Below are positions 9,371-21,405 of a stretch of DNA of 64,000 nucleotides, in pieces. Source of the stretch: Eutreptiella sp. 'Long Island Sound 2002' (Eukaryota > Euglenozoa > Euglenophyceae > Eutreptiales > Eutreptiaceae); contig OZ038402.1 in assembly GCA_964036045.1 (NCBI GenBank), forward strand, positions 9,254,971-9,318,970, in the 5' to 3' direction. The position numbers and the translations under genes were made by a program. The notes under the pieces are model-generated. The model was not told where the DNA came from, ran no database searches, and saw only the letters and a list, made by a program, of their open reading frames with translations. How positions within the stretch are numbered: the first letter of the stretch is position 1; each line of letters opens with the position of its first letter.

Positions 9371-12300
9371 GGCTTGGCGCAGCGGTTTGTACGCGCGCGC
9401 GTCCCGGGGGATTGGGCTTGGCGCAGCGGTTTGTACGCGCGCGCATCCCGGGGGATTGGGCTTGGCGCCACGGTTTGTACGCGCGCGCGTCCCGGGTAAT
9501 CGGGCTTGGCGCAGCGGCTTGTACGCGCGCGTGTCCCGGGGGATTGCGCTTGGCGCAGCGGTTTGTACGCGCGCGCGTCCCGGTGGATTGGGCTTGGCGC
9601 ACCCGTTTGTACGCGCGCGCGTCCCGGGGGGTTGGGCTTGGCGCAGCGGTTTGTACGCGCGCGCGTCCCGGGTAATCGGGCTTGGCGCAGCGGTTGGTAC
9701 GCGCGCGCATCCCGGGGGATTGGGCTTGGCGCAGCGGTTTGTACGCGCGCGCGTCCCGGGGGATTGGGCTTGGCGCAGCGGTTTGTAAGCGCGCGCGTCC
9801 CGGGGGATTGGGCTTGGCGCAGCGGTTTGTACGCGCGCGCATCCCGGGGGATTGGGCTTGGCGCAGCGGTTTGTACGCGCGCGCGTCCCGGGGGATTGGG
9901 CTTGGCGCAGTGGTTTGTACGCGCGCGCGTCCCGGGGGTTCGGACTTGGCGCAGCGGTTGGTACGCGCGCGCGTCCCGGAGGATTGGGCTTGGCGCGGCG
10001 GTTTGTACACGCGCGCATCCCGGGGGATTCGGCTTGGAGCAGCGGTTTGTACACGCGCGCGTCAAGGGGGAATGGGCTTGGCGCAGTGGTTTGTACGCGC
10101 GCGCGTCCCGGGGGATCGGACTTGGCGCAGCGGTTGGTACGCGCGCGCGTCCCGGGGGATTGGGCTTGGCGCAGCGGTTTGTACGCGCGCGCGTCCCGGG
10201 GGATTGGGCTTGGCAGAGCGGTTTGTACGCGCGCGCGTCCCGGGGGATTGGGCTTGGCGCAGCGGTTTGTACGCGCGCGCGTCCCGGGGGATTGGGCTTG
10301 GCGCAGCGGTTTGTACGCGCGCGCGTCCCGGGGGATTGGGCTTGGCGTAGTGGTTTGTACGCGCGCGCGTCCCGGGGGATCGGGCTTGGCGCGGCGGTTT
10401 GTACGCGCGCGCGTCCCGCGGGATTGGACTTGGCGCAGAGGTTTGTACGCGCGCGCGTCCCGCGGGATTGGGCTTGGCGCAGCGGTTTGTACGCGCGCGC
10501 GTCCCGGGGGGTGGGCTTGGCGCAGCGGTTTGTACGCGCGCGCGTCCCGGGGGATTGGGCTTGGCGCAGCGGCTTGTACGCGCGCGTGTCCCGGGGGATT
10601 GCGCTTGGCGCAGCGGTTTGTACGCGCGCGCGTCCCGGGGGATTGGGCTTGGCGCACCCGTTTGTACGCTCGCGCTTCCCGGGGGATTGGGCTTGGCGCA
10701 GCGGTTTTTACGCGCGCGCGTCCCGGGTAATCGGGCTTGGCGCAGCGGTTGGTACGCGCGCGCATCCCGGGGGATTGGGCTTGGCGCAGCGGTTTGTACG
10801 CGCGCGCGTCCCGGGGGATTGGGCTTGGCGCAGCGGCTTGTACGCGCGCGTGTCCCGGGGGATTGCGCTTGGCACAGCGGTTTGTACGCGCGCGCGTCCC
10901 GGCGGATGGGGCTTGGCGTAGCGGTTTGTACGCGCGCGCGTCCCGGGGGATCGGGCTTGGCGCAGCGGTTTGTACGCGCGCGCGTCCCGGGGGATTGGGC
11001 TTGGCGCAGCGGTTTGTACGCGCGCGCGTCCCGGGGGATCGGGCTTGGCGCAGCGGTTTGTACGCGCGCGCGTCCCGGGGGATCAGGCTTGGCGCAGCGG
11101 TTTGTACGCGCGCGCGTCCCGCGGGATTGGGCTTGGCGCAGCGGTTTGTTCACGCGCGCGTCAGGGGGGATTGGGCTTGGCGCAGTGGTTTGTACGCGCG
11201 CGCGTCCCGGGGGATCGGGCTTGGCGCAGCGGTTTGTACGCGCGCGCGTCCCGCGAGATCGGGCTTGGCTCAGCGGTTTGTACGCGCGCGCGTCCCGGGG
11301 GATTGGGCTTGGCAGAGCGGTTTGTACGCGCGCGCGTCCCGGGGGATCGGGCTTGGCGCAGCGGTTTGTACGCGCGCGCGTCCCGGGGGATGGGGCTTGG
11401 CGCAGCGGTTTGTACGCGCGCGCGTCCCGGGGGATTGGGCTTGGCGCAGCGGTTTGTACGCGCGCGCGTCCCGGGGGATCGGGCTTGGCGCAGCGGTTTG
11501 TACGCGCGCGCGTCCCGGGGGATCGGGCTTGGCGCCGCGGTTGGTACGCGCGCGCGTCCCGGGGGATTGGGCTTGGCGCAGCGGTTTGTACGCGCGCGCG
11601 TCCCGGGGGATTGGGCTTGGCAGAGCGGTTTGTACGCGCGCGCGTCCCGGGGGATCGGGCTTGGCACAGCGGTTTGTACACGCGCGCGTCCCGGGGGATG
11701 GGGCTTGGCGCAGCGGTTTGTACACGCGCACGTCCCGGGGGATTGGGCTTGGCGCAGCGGTTTGTACGCGCGCGCGTCCCGGGGGATTGGGCTTGGCGCA
11801 GCGGTTTGTACGCGCGCGCGTCCCGGTGGATAGGGCTTGGCGCAGCGGTTTGTACGCGCGCGCGTCCCGGGGGATCGGGCTTGGCGCAGCAGTTTGTACA
11901 CGCGCGCGTCCCGGGGGATTGGGCTTGGCGCAGCGGCTTGTACGCGCGCGTGTCCCGGGGGATTGCGCTTGGCGCAGCGGTTTGTACGCGCGCGCGTCCC
12001 GGGGGATTGGGCTTGGCGCACCCGTTTGTACGCGCGCACGTCCCGGGGGATTGGGCTTGGCGCAGCGGTTTGTACGCGCGCGCGTCCCGGGTAATCGGGC
12101 TTGGCGCAGCAGTTTGTACACGCGCGCGTCCCGGGGGATAGGGCTTGGCGCAGCGGCTTGTACGCGCGCGTGTCCCGGGGGATTGCGCTTGGCGCAGCGG
12201 TTTGTACGCGCGCGCGTCCCGGGGGATTGGGCTTGGCGCACCCGTTTGTACGCGCGCGCATCCCGGGGGATTGGGCTTGGCGCAGCGGTTTGTACGCGCG

Positions 12301-13192
12301 CGCGTCCCGGGGGATTGGGCTTGGCGCAGCGGTTTGTACGCGCGCGCGTCCCGGGGGATCGGGCTTGGCGCAGAGGTTTGTACGCGCGCGCGTCCCGCGG
12401 GATTGGGCTTGGCGCAGCGGTTGGTGGGCGCGCGCGTCCTGGGGGATTGGGCTTGGCGCAGCGGTTTGTACGCGCGCGCGTCCCGGGGGATTGGGCTTGG
12501 CGCCACGGTTTGTACGCGCGCGCGTCCCGGGTAATCGGGCTTGGCGCAGCGGCTTGTACGCGCGCGTGTCCCGGGGGATTGCGCTTGGCGCAGCGGTTTG
12601 TACGCGCGCGCGTCCCGGGGGATTGGGCTTGGCGCACCCGTTTGTACGCGCGCGCGTCCCGGGGGGTTGGGCTTGGCGCAGCGGTTTGTACGCGCGCGCG
12701 TCCCGGGTAATCGGGCTTGGCGCAGCGGTTGGTACGCGCGCGCATCCCGGGGGATTGGGCTTGGCGCAGCGGTTTGTACGCGCGCGCGTCCCGGGGGATA
12801 GGGCTTGGCGCAGCGGTTTGTAAGCGCGCGCGTCCCGGGGGATTGGGCTTGGCGCAGCGGTTTGTACGCGCGCGCATCCCGGGGGATTGGGCTTGGCGCA
12901 GCGGTTTGTACGCGCGCGCGTCCCGGGGGTTTGGGCTTGGCGCAGCGGTTTGTACGCGCGCGCGTCCCGGGGGATTGGGCTTGGCGCCACGGTTTGTACG
13001 CGCGCGCGTCCCGGGTAATCGGGCTTGGCGCAGCGGTTTGTACGCGCGCGCGTCCCGGGGGATTGGGCTTGGCGCGGCGGTTTGTACACGCGCGCATCCC
13101 GGGGGATTCGGCTTGGAGCAGCGGTTTGTACACGCGCGCGTCAGGGGGGATTGGGCTTGGCGCAGTGGTTTGTACGCGCGCGCGTCCCGGGG
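9371..13192 (+). repeat. Irregular array, rich in the CTTGTACGCGCGCGTG/CACCCG cassette
   Basis: Only 44-bp monomers are present, with no single repeating order. A three-monomer cassette occurs five times, its first variant at 9511, 10566, 11930, 12150 and 12546. About 9.5-9.9 kb resembles 12.5-12.9 kb at an offset of 3,035 bp, then loses register by about one monomer. A -1 bp monomer lies near 10501-10520 (GTCCCGGGGGGTGGGC). No unique sequence was found. Confidence 0.8.
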
Positions 13193-14820
13193 GATCGGAC
13201 TTGGCGCAGCGGTTGGTACGCGCGCGCGTCCCGGGAAATTGGGCTTGGCGCAGCGGTTTGTACGCGCGCGCGTCCCGGGGGATTGGGCTTGGCAGAGCGG
13301 TTTGTACGCGCGCGCGTCCCGGGGGATCGGGCTTGGCGCCACGGTTTGTACGTGCGCGCGTCCCGGGTAATCGGGCTTGGCGCAGCGGTTTGTACGCGCG
13401 CGCGTCCCGGGGGATTGGGCTTGGCGCAGCGGTTTGTACGCGCGCGCGTCCCGGGGGATTGGGCTTGGCGCAGCGGTTTGTACACGCGCGCGTCAGAGGG
13501 GATTGGGCTTGGCGCAGTGGTTTGTACGCGCGCGCGTCCCGGGGGATCGGACTTGGCGCAGCGGTTGGTACGCGCGCGCGTCCCGGGGGATTGGGCTTGG
13601 CGCAGCGGTTTGTACGCGCGCGCGTCCCGGGGGATTGGGCTTGGCACAGCGGTTTGTACGCGCGCGCGTCCCGGGGGATCGGGCTTGGCGCAGCGGTTTG
13701 TACGCGCGCGCGTCCCGGGGGATGGGGCTTGGCGCAGCGGTTTGTACGCGCGCGCGTCCCGGGGGATTGGGCTTGGCGCAGCGGTTTGTACGCGCGCGCG
13801 TCCCGGGGGATTGGGCTTGGCGCAGCGGTTTGTACGCGCGCGCGTCCCGGGGGATTGGGCTTGGCGCAGCGGTTTGTACGCGCGCGCATCCCGGGGATCG
13901 GGCTTGGCGCAGCGGTTTGTACGCGCGCGCGTCCCGGGGGATTGGGCTTGGCGCAGCGGTTTGTACGCGCGCGCGTCCCGGGGATTGGGCTTGGCGCAGC
14001 GGTTTGTACGCGCGCGCGTCCCGGGGGATCGGGCTTGGCGCAGCGGCTTGTACGCGCGCGTGTCCCGGGGGATTGCGCTTGGCACAGCGGTTTGTACGCG
14101 CGCGCGTCCCGGGGGATTGGGCTTGGCGTAGCGGTTTGTACGCGCGCGCGTCCCGGGGGATCGGGCTTGGCGCGGCGGTTTGTACGCGCGCGCGTCCCGG
14201 GGGATTGGGCTTGGCGCAGCGGTTTGTACGCGCGCGCGTCCCGGGGGATTGGGCTTGGCGCAGCGGTTTTTACGCGCGCGCGTCCCGCGGGATTGGGCTT
14301 GGCGCAGCGGTTTGTACGCGCGCGCGTCCCGGGGGATTGGGCTTGGCGCAGCGGTTTGTACGCGCGCGCGCGTCCCGGGGGACCGGGCTTGGCGCAGCGG
14401 TTTGTACGCGCGCACGTCCCGGGGGATTGGGCTTGGCGGAGCGGTTTGTACGCGCGCGCATCCCGGGGGGTAGGGCTTGGCGCAGCGGTTTGTACGCGCG
14501 CGCGTCCCGCGGGATTGGGCTTGGCGCAGCGGTTTGTACACGCGCGCGTCAGGGGGGATTGGGCTTGGCGCAGTGGTTTGTACGCGCGCGCGTCCCGGGG
14601 GATTGGGCTTGGCGCAGCGGTTTGTACGCGCGCGCATCCAGGCGGATTGGGCTTGGCGCAGCGGTTTGTACGCGCGCGCGTCCCGGGGGATTGGGCTTGG
14701 CGCAGCTGTTTGTACGCGCGCGCGTCCCGGGGGATTGGGCTTGGCGCCACGGTTTGTACGCGCGCGCGTCCCGGGTAATCAGGCTTGGCTCAGCGGTTTG
14801 TACGCGCGCGCGTCCCGGGG
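13193..14820 (+). repeat. 1,628-bp tandem duplication, copy 1
   Basis: Exactly 37 monomers. It starts at a GATCGGACTTGG monomer and ends in front of the same monomer at 14821. It contains two -1 bp monomers (near 13892 and 13978) and one +2 bp monomer (a longer CG run near 14362), all repeated at +1,628 in copy 2. I found no difference between copies in the stretches compared base by base, and conceptual translations in two frames agree. Edges are ambiguous by about one monomer. Confidence 0.9.
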
Positions 14821-16448
14821 GATCGGACTTGGCGCAGCGGTTGGTACGCGCGCGCGTCCCGGGAAATTGGGCTTGGCGCAGCGGTTTGTACGCGCGCGCG
14901 TCCCGGGGGATTGGGCTTGGCAGAGCGGTTTGTACGCGCGCGCGTCCCGGGGGATCGGGCTTGGCGCCACGGTTTGTACGTGCGCGCGTCCCGGGTAATC
15001 GGGCTTGGCGCAGCGGTTTGTACGCGCGCGCGTCCCGGGGGATTGGGCTTGGCGCAGCGGTTTGTACGCGCGCGCGTCCCGGGGGATTGGGCTTGGCGCA
15101 GCGGTTTGTACACGCGCGCGTCAGAGGGGATTGGGCTTGGCGCAGTGGTTTGTACGCGCGCGCGTCCCGGGGGATCGGACTTGGCGCAGCGGTTGGTACG
15201 CGCGCGCGTCCCGGGGGATTGGGCTTGGCGCAGCGGTTTGTACGCGCGCGCGTCCCGGGGGATTGGGCTTGGCACAGCGGTTTGTACGCGCGCGCGTCCC
15301 GGGGGATCGGGCTTGGCGCAGCGGTTTGTACGCGCGCGCGTCCCGGGGGATGGGGCTTGGCGCAGCGGTTTGTACGCGCGCGCGTCCCGGGGGATTGGGC
15401 TTGGCGCAGCGGTTTGTACGCGCGCGCGTCCCGGGGGATTGGGCTTGGCGCAGCGGTTTGTACGCGCGCGCGTCCCGGGGGATTGGGCTTGGCGCAGCGG
15501 TTTGTACGCGCGCGCATCCCGGGGATCGGGCTTGGCGCAGCGGTTTGTACGCGCGCGCGTCCCGGGGGATTGGGCTTGGCGCAGCGGTTTGTACGCGCGC
15601 GCGTCCCGGGGATTGGGCTTGGCGCAGCGGTTTGTACGCGCGCGCGTCCCGGGGGATCGGGCTTGGCGCAGCGGCTTGTACGCGCGCGTGTCCCGGGGGA
15701 TTGCGCTTGGCACAGCGGTTTGTACGCGCGCGCGTCCCGGGGGATTGGGCTTGGCGTAGCGGTTTGTACGCGCGCGCGTCCCGGGGGATCGGGCTTGGCG
15801 CGGCGGTTTGTACGCGCGCGCGTCCCGGGGGATTGGGCTTGGCGCAGCGGTTTGTACGCGCGCGCGTCCCGGGGGATTGGGCTTGGCGCAGCGGTTTTTA
15901 CGCGCGCGCGTCCCGCGGGATTGGGCTTGGCGCAGCGGTTTGTACGCGCGCGCGTCCCGGGGGATTGGGCTTGGCGCAGCGGTTTGTACGCGCGCGCGCG
16001 TCCCGGGGGACCGGGCTTGGCGCAGCGGTTTGTACGCGCGCACGTCCCGGGGGATTGGGCTTGGCGGAGCGGTTTGTACGCGCGCGCATCCCGGGGGGTA
16101 GGGCTTGGCGCAGCGGTTTGTACGCGCGCGCGTCCCGCGGGATTGGGCTTGGCGCAGCGGTTTGTACACGCGCGCGTCAGGGGGGATTGGGCTTGGCGCA
16201 GTGGTTTGTACGCGCGCGCGTCCCGGGGGATTGGGCTTGGCGCAGCGGTTTGTACGCGCGCGCATCCAGGCGGATTGGGCTTGGCGCAGCGGTTTGTACG
16301 CGCGCGCGTCCCGGGGGATTGGGCTTGGCGCAGCTGTTTGTACGCGCGCGCGTCCCGGGGGATTGGGCTTGGCGCCACGGTTTGTACGCGCGCGCGTCCC
16401 GGGTAATCAGGCTTGGCTCAGCGGTTTGTACGCGCGCGCGTCCCGGGG
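14821..16448 (+). repeat. 1,628-bp tandem duplication, copy 2
   Basis: Matches copy 1 at an offset of 1,628 bp throughout, including rare monomers such as GTAATCAGGCTTGGCTCAGC near 16404, CATCCAGGCGG near 16263 and the +2 bp CG-run monomer near 15990. The next monomer (ATTGGGCTTGGCGCGGCGG) departs from copy 1. The apparent identity means either a very recent duplication or an assembly duplication. Confidence 0.9.
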
Positions 16449-18783
16449 GATTGGGCTTGGCGCGGCGGTTTGTACGCGCGCGCATCCCGGGGGATTCGGC
16501 TTGGAGCAGCTGTTTGTACGCGCCGGCGTCCCGGGGGATTGGGCTTGGCGCAGCGGTTTGTACGCGCGCGCGTCCCGGGGGATTGGGCTTGGCGCAGCGG
16601 TTTGTAAGCGCGCGCGTCCCGGGGGATTGGGCTTGGCGCAGCGGTTTGTACGCGCGCGCGTCCCGGGGGATTGGGCTTGGCGCAGCTGTTTGTACGCGCG
16701 CGCGTCCCGGGGGATTGGGCTTGGCGCCACGGTTTGTACGCGCGCGCGTCCCGGGTAATCAGGCTTGGCGCAGCGGTTTGTACGCGCGCGCGTCCCGGGG
16801 GATTGGGCTTGGCGCAGTGGTTTGTACGCGCGCGCGTCCCGGGGGATCGGACTTGGCGCAGCGGTTGGTACGCGCGCGCGTCCCGGGGGATTGGGCTTGG
16901 CGCAGCGGTTTGTACGCGCGCGCGTCCCGGGGGATTGGGCTTGGCGCAGCGGTTTGTACGCGCGCGCGTCCCGGGGGATTGGGCTTGGCGCCACGGTTTG
17001 TACGTGCGCGCGTCTCGGGTAATCGGGCTTGGCGCAGCGGTTTGTACGCGCGCGCGTCCCGGGGGATTGGGCTTGGCGCAGCGGTTTGTACGCGCGCGCG
17101 TCCCGGGGGATTGGGCTTGGCGCAGCGGTTTGTACACGCGCGCGTCAGGGGGGATTGGGCTTGGCGCAGTGGTTTGTACGCGCACGCGTCCCGGGGGATT
17201 GGGCTTGGCGCGGCGGTTTGTACGCGCGCGCGTCCCGGGGGATTGGGCTTGGCGCAGCGGTTTGTACGCGCGCGCGTCCCGGGGGATTGGGCTTGGCAGA
17301 GCGGTTTGTACGCGCGCGCGTCCCGGGGGATCGGGCTTGGCGCAGCGGTTTGTACGCGCGCGCGTCCCGGGGGATGGGGCTTGGCGCAGCGGTTTGTACG
17401 CGCGCGCGTCCCGGGGGATTGGGCTTGGCGCAGCGGTTTGTACGCGCGCGCGTCCCGGGGGATTGGGCTTGGCGCAGCGGTTTGTACGCGCGCGCGTCCC
17501 GGGGGATTTGGCTTGGCGCAGCGGTTTGTACGCGCGCGCGTCCCGGGGATCGGGCTTGGCGCAGCGGTTTGTACGCGCGCGCGTCCCGGGGATTGGGCTT
17601 GGCGCAGCGGTTTGTACGCGCGCGCGTACCGGGGGATTGGGCTTGGCACAGCGGCTTGTACGCGCGCGTGTCCCGGGGGATTGCGCTTGGCACAGCGGTT
17701 TGTACGCGCGCGCGTCCCGGGGGATTGGGCTTGGCGTAGCGGTTTGTACGCGCGCGCGTCCCGGGGGATCGGGCTTGGCACAGCGGTTTGTACGCGCGCG
17801 CGTCCCGGGGGATTGGGCTTGGCGCAGCGGTTTTTACGCGCGCGCGTCCCGGGGGATTGGGCTTGGCGCAGCGGTTTGTACGCGCGCGCGTCCCGGGGGA
17901 TCGGGCTTGGCGCAGCGGTTTGTACGCGCGCGCGTCCCGCGGGATTGGGCTTGGCGCAGCGGTTTGTACACGCGCGTGTCAGGGGGGATTGGGCTTGGCG
18001 CAGTGGTTTGTACGCGCGCGCGTCCCGGGGGATCGGGCTTGGCGCAGCGGTTTGTACGCGCGCGCGTCTCGCGAGATCGGGCTTGGCTCAGCGGTTTGTA
18101 CGCGCGCGCGTCCCGGGGGATTGGGCTTGGCAGAGCGGTTTGTACGCGCGCGCGTCCCGGGGGATCGGGCTTGGCGCAGCGGTTTGTACGCGCGCGCGTC
18201 CCGGGGGATGGGGCTTGGCGCAGCGGTTTGTACGCGCGCGCGTCCCGGGGGATTGGGCTTGGCGCAGCGGTTTGTACGCGCGCGCGTCCCGGGGGATTGG
18301 CCTTGGCGCAGCGGTTTGTACACGCGCGCGCGTGGGGGGATTGGGCTTGGCGCAGTGGTTTGTACGCGCGCGCGTCCCGGGGGATCGGGCTTGGCGCAGC
18401 GGTTGGTACGCGCGCGCGTCCCGGGGGATTGGGTTTGGCGTAGCGGTTTGTACGCGCGCGCGTCCCGGGGGATTGGGCTTGGCAGAGCGGTTTGTACGCG
18501 CGCGCGTCCCGGGGGATTGGGCTTGGCACAGCGGTTTGTACGCGCGCGCGTCCCGGGGGATGGGGCTTGGCGCAGCGGTTTGTACGCGCGCGCGTCCCGG
18601 GGGATTGGGCTTGGCGCAGCGGTTTGTACGCGCGCGCGTCCCGGGGGATTGGGCTTGGCGCAGCGGTTTGTACGCGCGCGCGTCCCGGGGGATTGGGCTT
18701 GGCGCAGCGGTTTGTACGCGCGCGCGTCCCGGGGGATCGGGCTTGGCGCAGCGGTTTGTACGCGCGCGCGTCCCGGGGGATTG
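16449..18783 (+). repeat. Irregular array related to the 37-monomer unit
   Basis: Rare markers of the preceding duplication recur here at new spacings. CGTGCGCGCGTCCCGGGTAA (or its TCTCGGG form) near 17007 lies 2,024 bp (46 monomers) after its copy-2 partner. CTTGTACGCGCGCGTG followed by TTGCGCTTGGCACAG near 17653 lies 1,980 bp (45 monomers) after its partner. The region therefore looks like a diverged, longer version of the same unit. Only satellite monomers are present. Confidence 0.75.
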
Positions 18784-19910
18784 CGCTTGGCGCAGCGGTT
18801 TGTACGCGCGCGCGTCCCGGGGGATTGGGCTTGGCGCACCCGTTTGTACGCGCGCGCGTCCCGGGGGATTGGGTTTGGCACAGCGGTTTGTACGCGCGCG
18901 CGTCCCGGGTAATCGGGCTTGGCGCAGCGGTTGGTACGCGCGCGCATCCCGGGGGATTGGGCTTGGCGCAGCGGTTTGTACGCGCGCGCGTCCCGGGGGA
19001 TCGGGCTTGGCGCGGAGGTTTGTACGCGCGCGCGTCCCGCGGGATTGGGCTTGGCGCAGCGGTTTGTAGGCGCGCGCGTTCTGGGGGATTGGGCTTGGCG
19101 CCACGGTTTGTACGCGCGCGCGTCCCGGGTAATCGGGCTTGGCGCAGCGGCTTGTACGCGCGCGTGTCCCGGGGGATTGGGCTTGGCGCCACGGTTTGTA
19201 CGCGCGCGCGTCCCGGGTTATCGGGCTTGGCGCAGCGGCTTGTACGCGCGCGTGTCCCGAGGATTGCGCTTGGCGCAGCGGTTTGTACGCGCGCGCGTCC
19301 CGGGGGATTGGGCTTGGCGCCACGGTTTGTACGCGCGCGCGTCCCGGGTAATCGGGCTTGGCGCAGCGGCTTGTACGCGCGCGTGTCCCGGGGGATTGCG
19401 CTTGGCGCAGCGGTTTGTACGCGCGCGCGTCCCGGGGGATTGGGCTTGGCGCACCCGTTTGTACGCGCGCGCGTCCCGGGGGATTGGGCTTGGCGCAGCG
19501 GTTTGTACGCGCGCGCGTCCCGGGTAATCGGGCTTGGCGCAGCGGTTTGTACGCGCGCGCATCCCGGGGGATTGGGCTTGGCGCAGCGGTTTGTACGCGC
19601 GCGCGTCCCGGGGGATTGGGCTTGGCGCAGCGGTTTGAAAGCGCGCGCGTCCCGGGGGATTGGGCTTGGCGCAGCGGTTTGTACGCGCGCGCGTCCCGGG
19701 GGATTGGGCTTGGCGCCACGGTTTGTACGCGCGCGAGTCCCGGGTAATCAGGCTTGGCGCAGCGGTTTGTACGCGCGCGCGTCCCGGGGGATTGGGCTTG
19801 GCGCGGCGGTTTGTACGCGCGCGCATCCCGGGGGATTCCGCTTGGAGCAGCGGTTTGTACGGGCGCGCGTCCCGGGGGATTGGGCTTGGCGCAGCGGTTT
19901 GTACGCGCGC
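18784..19910 (+). repeat. 1.13-kb block, copy 1 of a pair spaced 1,495 bp
   Basis: The block carries, in order, CACCCGTTTG (18838), GGGTTTGGCACAG (18871), a GTAGGCGCGCGCGTTCTGG monomer near 19066, GGGTTATCGGG near 19215, the 1-bp-short CCCGAGGATTGCGC monomer at 19256, the cassette at 19363, TTTGAAAGCG near 19635 and CGAGTCCCGGGTAATCAGG near 19735. All recur 1,495 bp (34 monomers minus 1) later. A few substitutions separate the copies, for example GGGTAATCGGG near 19527 versus GGGGGATCGGG near 21022. Confidence 0.85.
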
Positions 19911-20278
19911 GCGTCCCGGGGGATGGGGCTTGGCGCAGCGGTTTGTACGCGCGCGCGTCGCGCGAGATCGGGCTTGGCTCAGCGGTTTGTACGCGCGCGC
20001 GTCCCGGGGGATTGGGCTTGGCAGAGCGGTTTGTACGCGCGCGCGTCCCGGGGGATTGGGCTTGGCGCAGCGGTTTGTACGCGCGCGCGTCGCGCGAGAT
20101 CGGGCTTGGCTCAGCGGTTTGTACGCGCGCGCGTCCCGGGGGATTGGGCTTGGCAGAGCGGTTTGTACGCGCGCGCGTCCCGGGGGATTGGGCTTGGCAC
20201 AGCGGTTTGTACGCGCGCGCGTCCCGGGGGATGGGGCTTGGCGCAGCGGTTTGTACGCGCGCGCGTCCCGGGGGATTG

Positions 20279-21405
20279 GGCTTGGCGCAGCGGTTTGTAC
20301 GCGCGCGCGTCCCGGGGGATTGGGCTTGGCGCACCCGTTTGTACGCGCGCGCGTCCCGGGGGATTGGGTTTGGCACAGCGGTTTGTACGCGCGCGCGTCC
20401 CGGGTAATCGGGCTTGGCGCAGCGGTTGGTACGCGCGCGCATCCCGGGGGATTGGGCTTGGCGCAGCGGTTTGTACGCGCGCGCGTCCCGGGGGATCGGG
20501 CTTGGCGCGGAGGTTTGTACGCGCGCGCGTCCCGCGGGATTGGGCTTGGCGCAGCGGTTTGTAGGCGCGCGCGTTCTGGGGGATTGGGCTTGGCGCCACG
20601 GTTTGTACGCGCGCGCGTCCCGGGTAATCGGGCTTGGCGCAGCGGCTTGTACGCGCGCGTGTCCCGGGGGATTGGGCTTGGCGCCACGGTTTGTACGCGC
20701 GCGCGTCCCGGGTTATCGGGCTTGGCGCAGCGGCTTGTACGCGCGCGTGTCCCGAGGATTGCGCTTGGCGCAGCGGTTTGTACGCGCGCGCGTCCCGGGG
20801 GATTGGGCTTGGCGCCACGGTTTGTACGCGCGCGCGTCCCGGGTAATCGGGCTTGGCGCAGCGGCTTGTACGCGCGCGTGTCCCGGGGGATTGCGCTTGG
20901 CGCAGCGGTTTGTACGCGCGCGCGTCCCGGGGGATTGGGCTTGGCGCACCCGTTTGTACGCGCGCGCGTCCCGGGGGATTGGGCTTGGCGCAGCGGTTTG
21001 TACGCGCGCGCGTCCCGGGGGATCGGGCTTGGCGCAGCGGTTTGTACGCGCGCGCATCCCGGGGGATTGGGCTTGGCGCAGCGGTTTGTACGCGCGCGCG
21101 TCCCGGGGGATTGGGCTTGGCGCAGCGGTTTGAAAGCGCGCGCGTCCCGGGGGATTGGGCTTGGCGCAGCGGTTTGTACGCGCGCGCGTCCCGGGGGATT
21201 GGGCTTGGCGCCACGGTTTGTACGCGCGCGAGTCCCGGGTAATCAGGCTTGGCGCAGCGGTTTGTACGCGCGCGCGTCCCGGGGGATTGGGCTTGGCGCG
21301 GCGGTTTGTACGCGCGCGCATCCCGGGGGATTCGGCTTGGAGCAGCGGTTTGTACGGGCGCGCGTCCCGGGGGATTGGGCTTGGCGCAGCGGTTTGTACG
21401 CGCGC
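20279..21405 (+). repeat. 1.13-kb block, copy 2 of a pair spaced 1,495 bp
   Basis: Same variant order as 18784-19910. It diverges at about 21406, where this copy has the CGCACCCCGGGGAATCGGG monomer and copy 1 has a consensus-like monomer. A third, more diverged relative lies at about 26.88-27.6 kb at +6,599 bp. There too the rare CCCGAGGATTGCGC monomer (27350) is present, but GGGTTATCGGG is GGGTAATCGGG. Confidence 0.85.
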
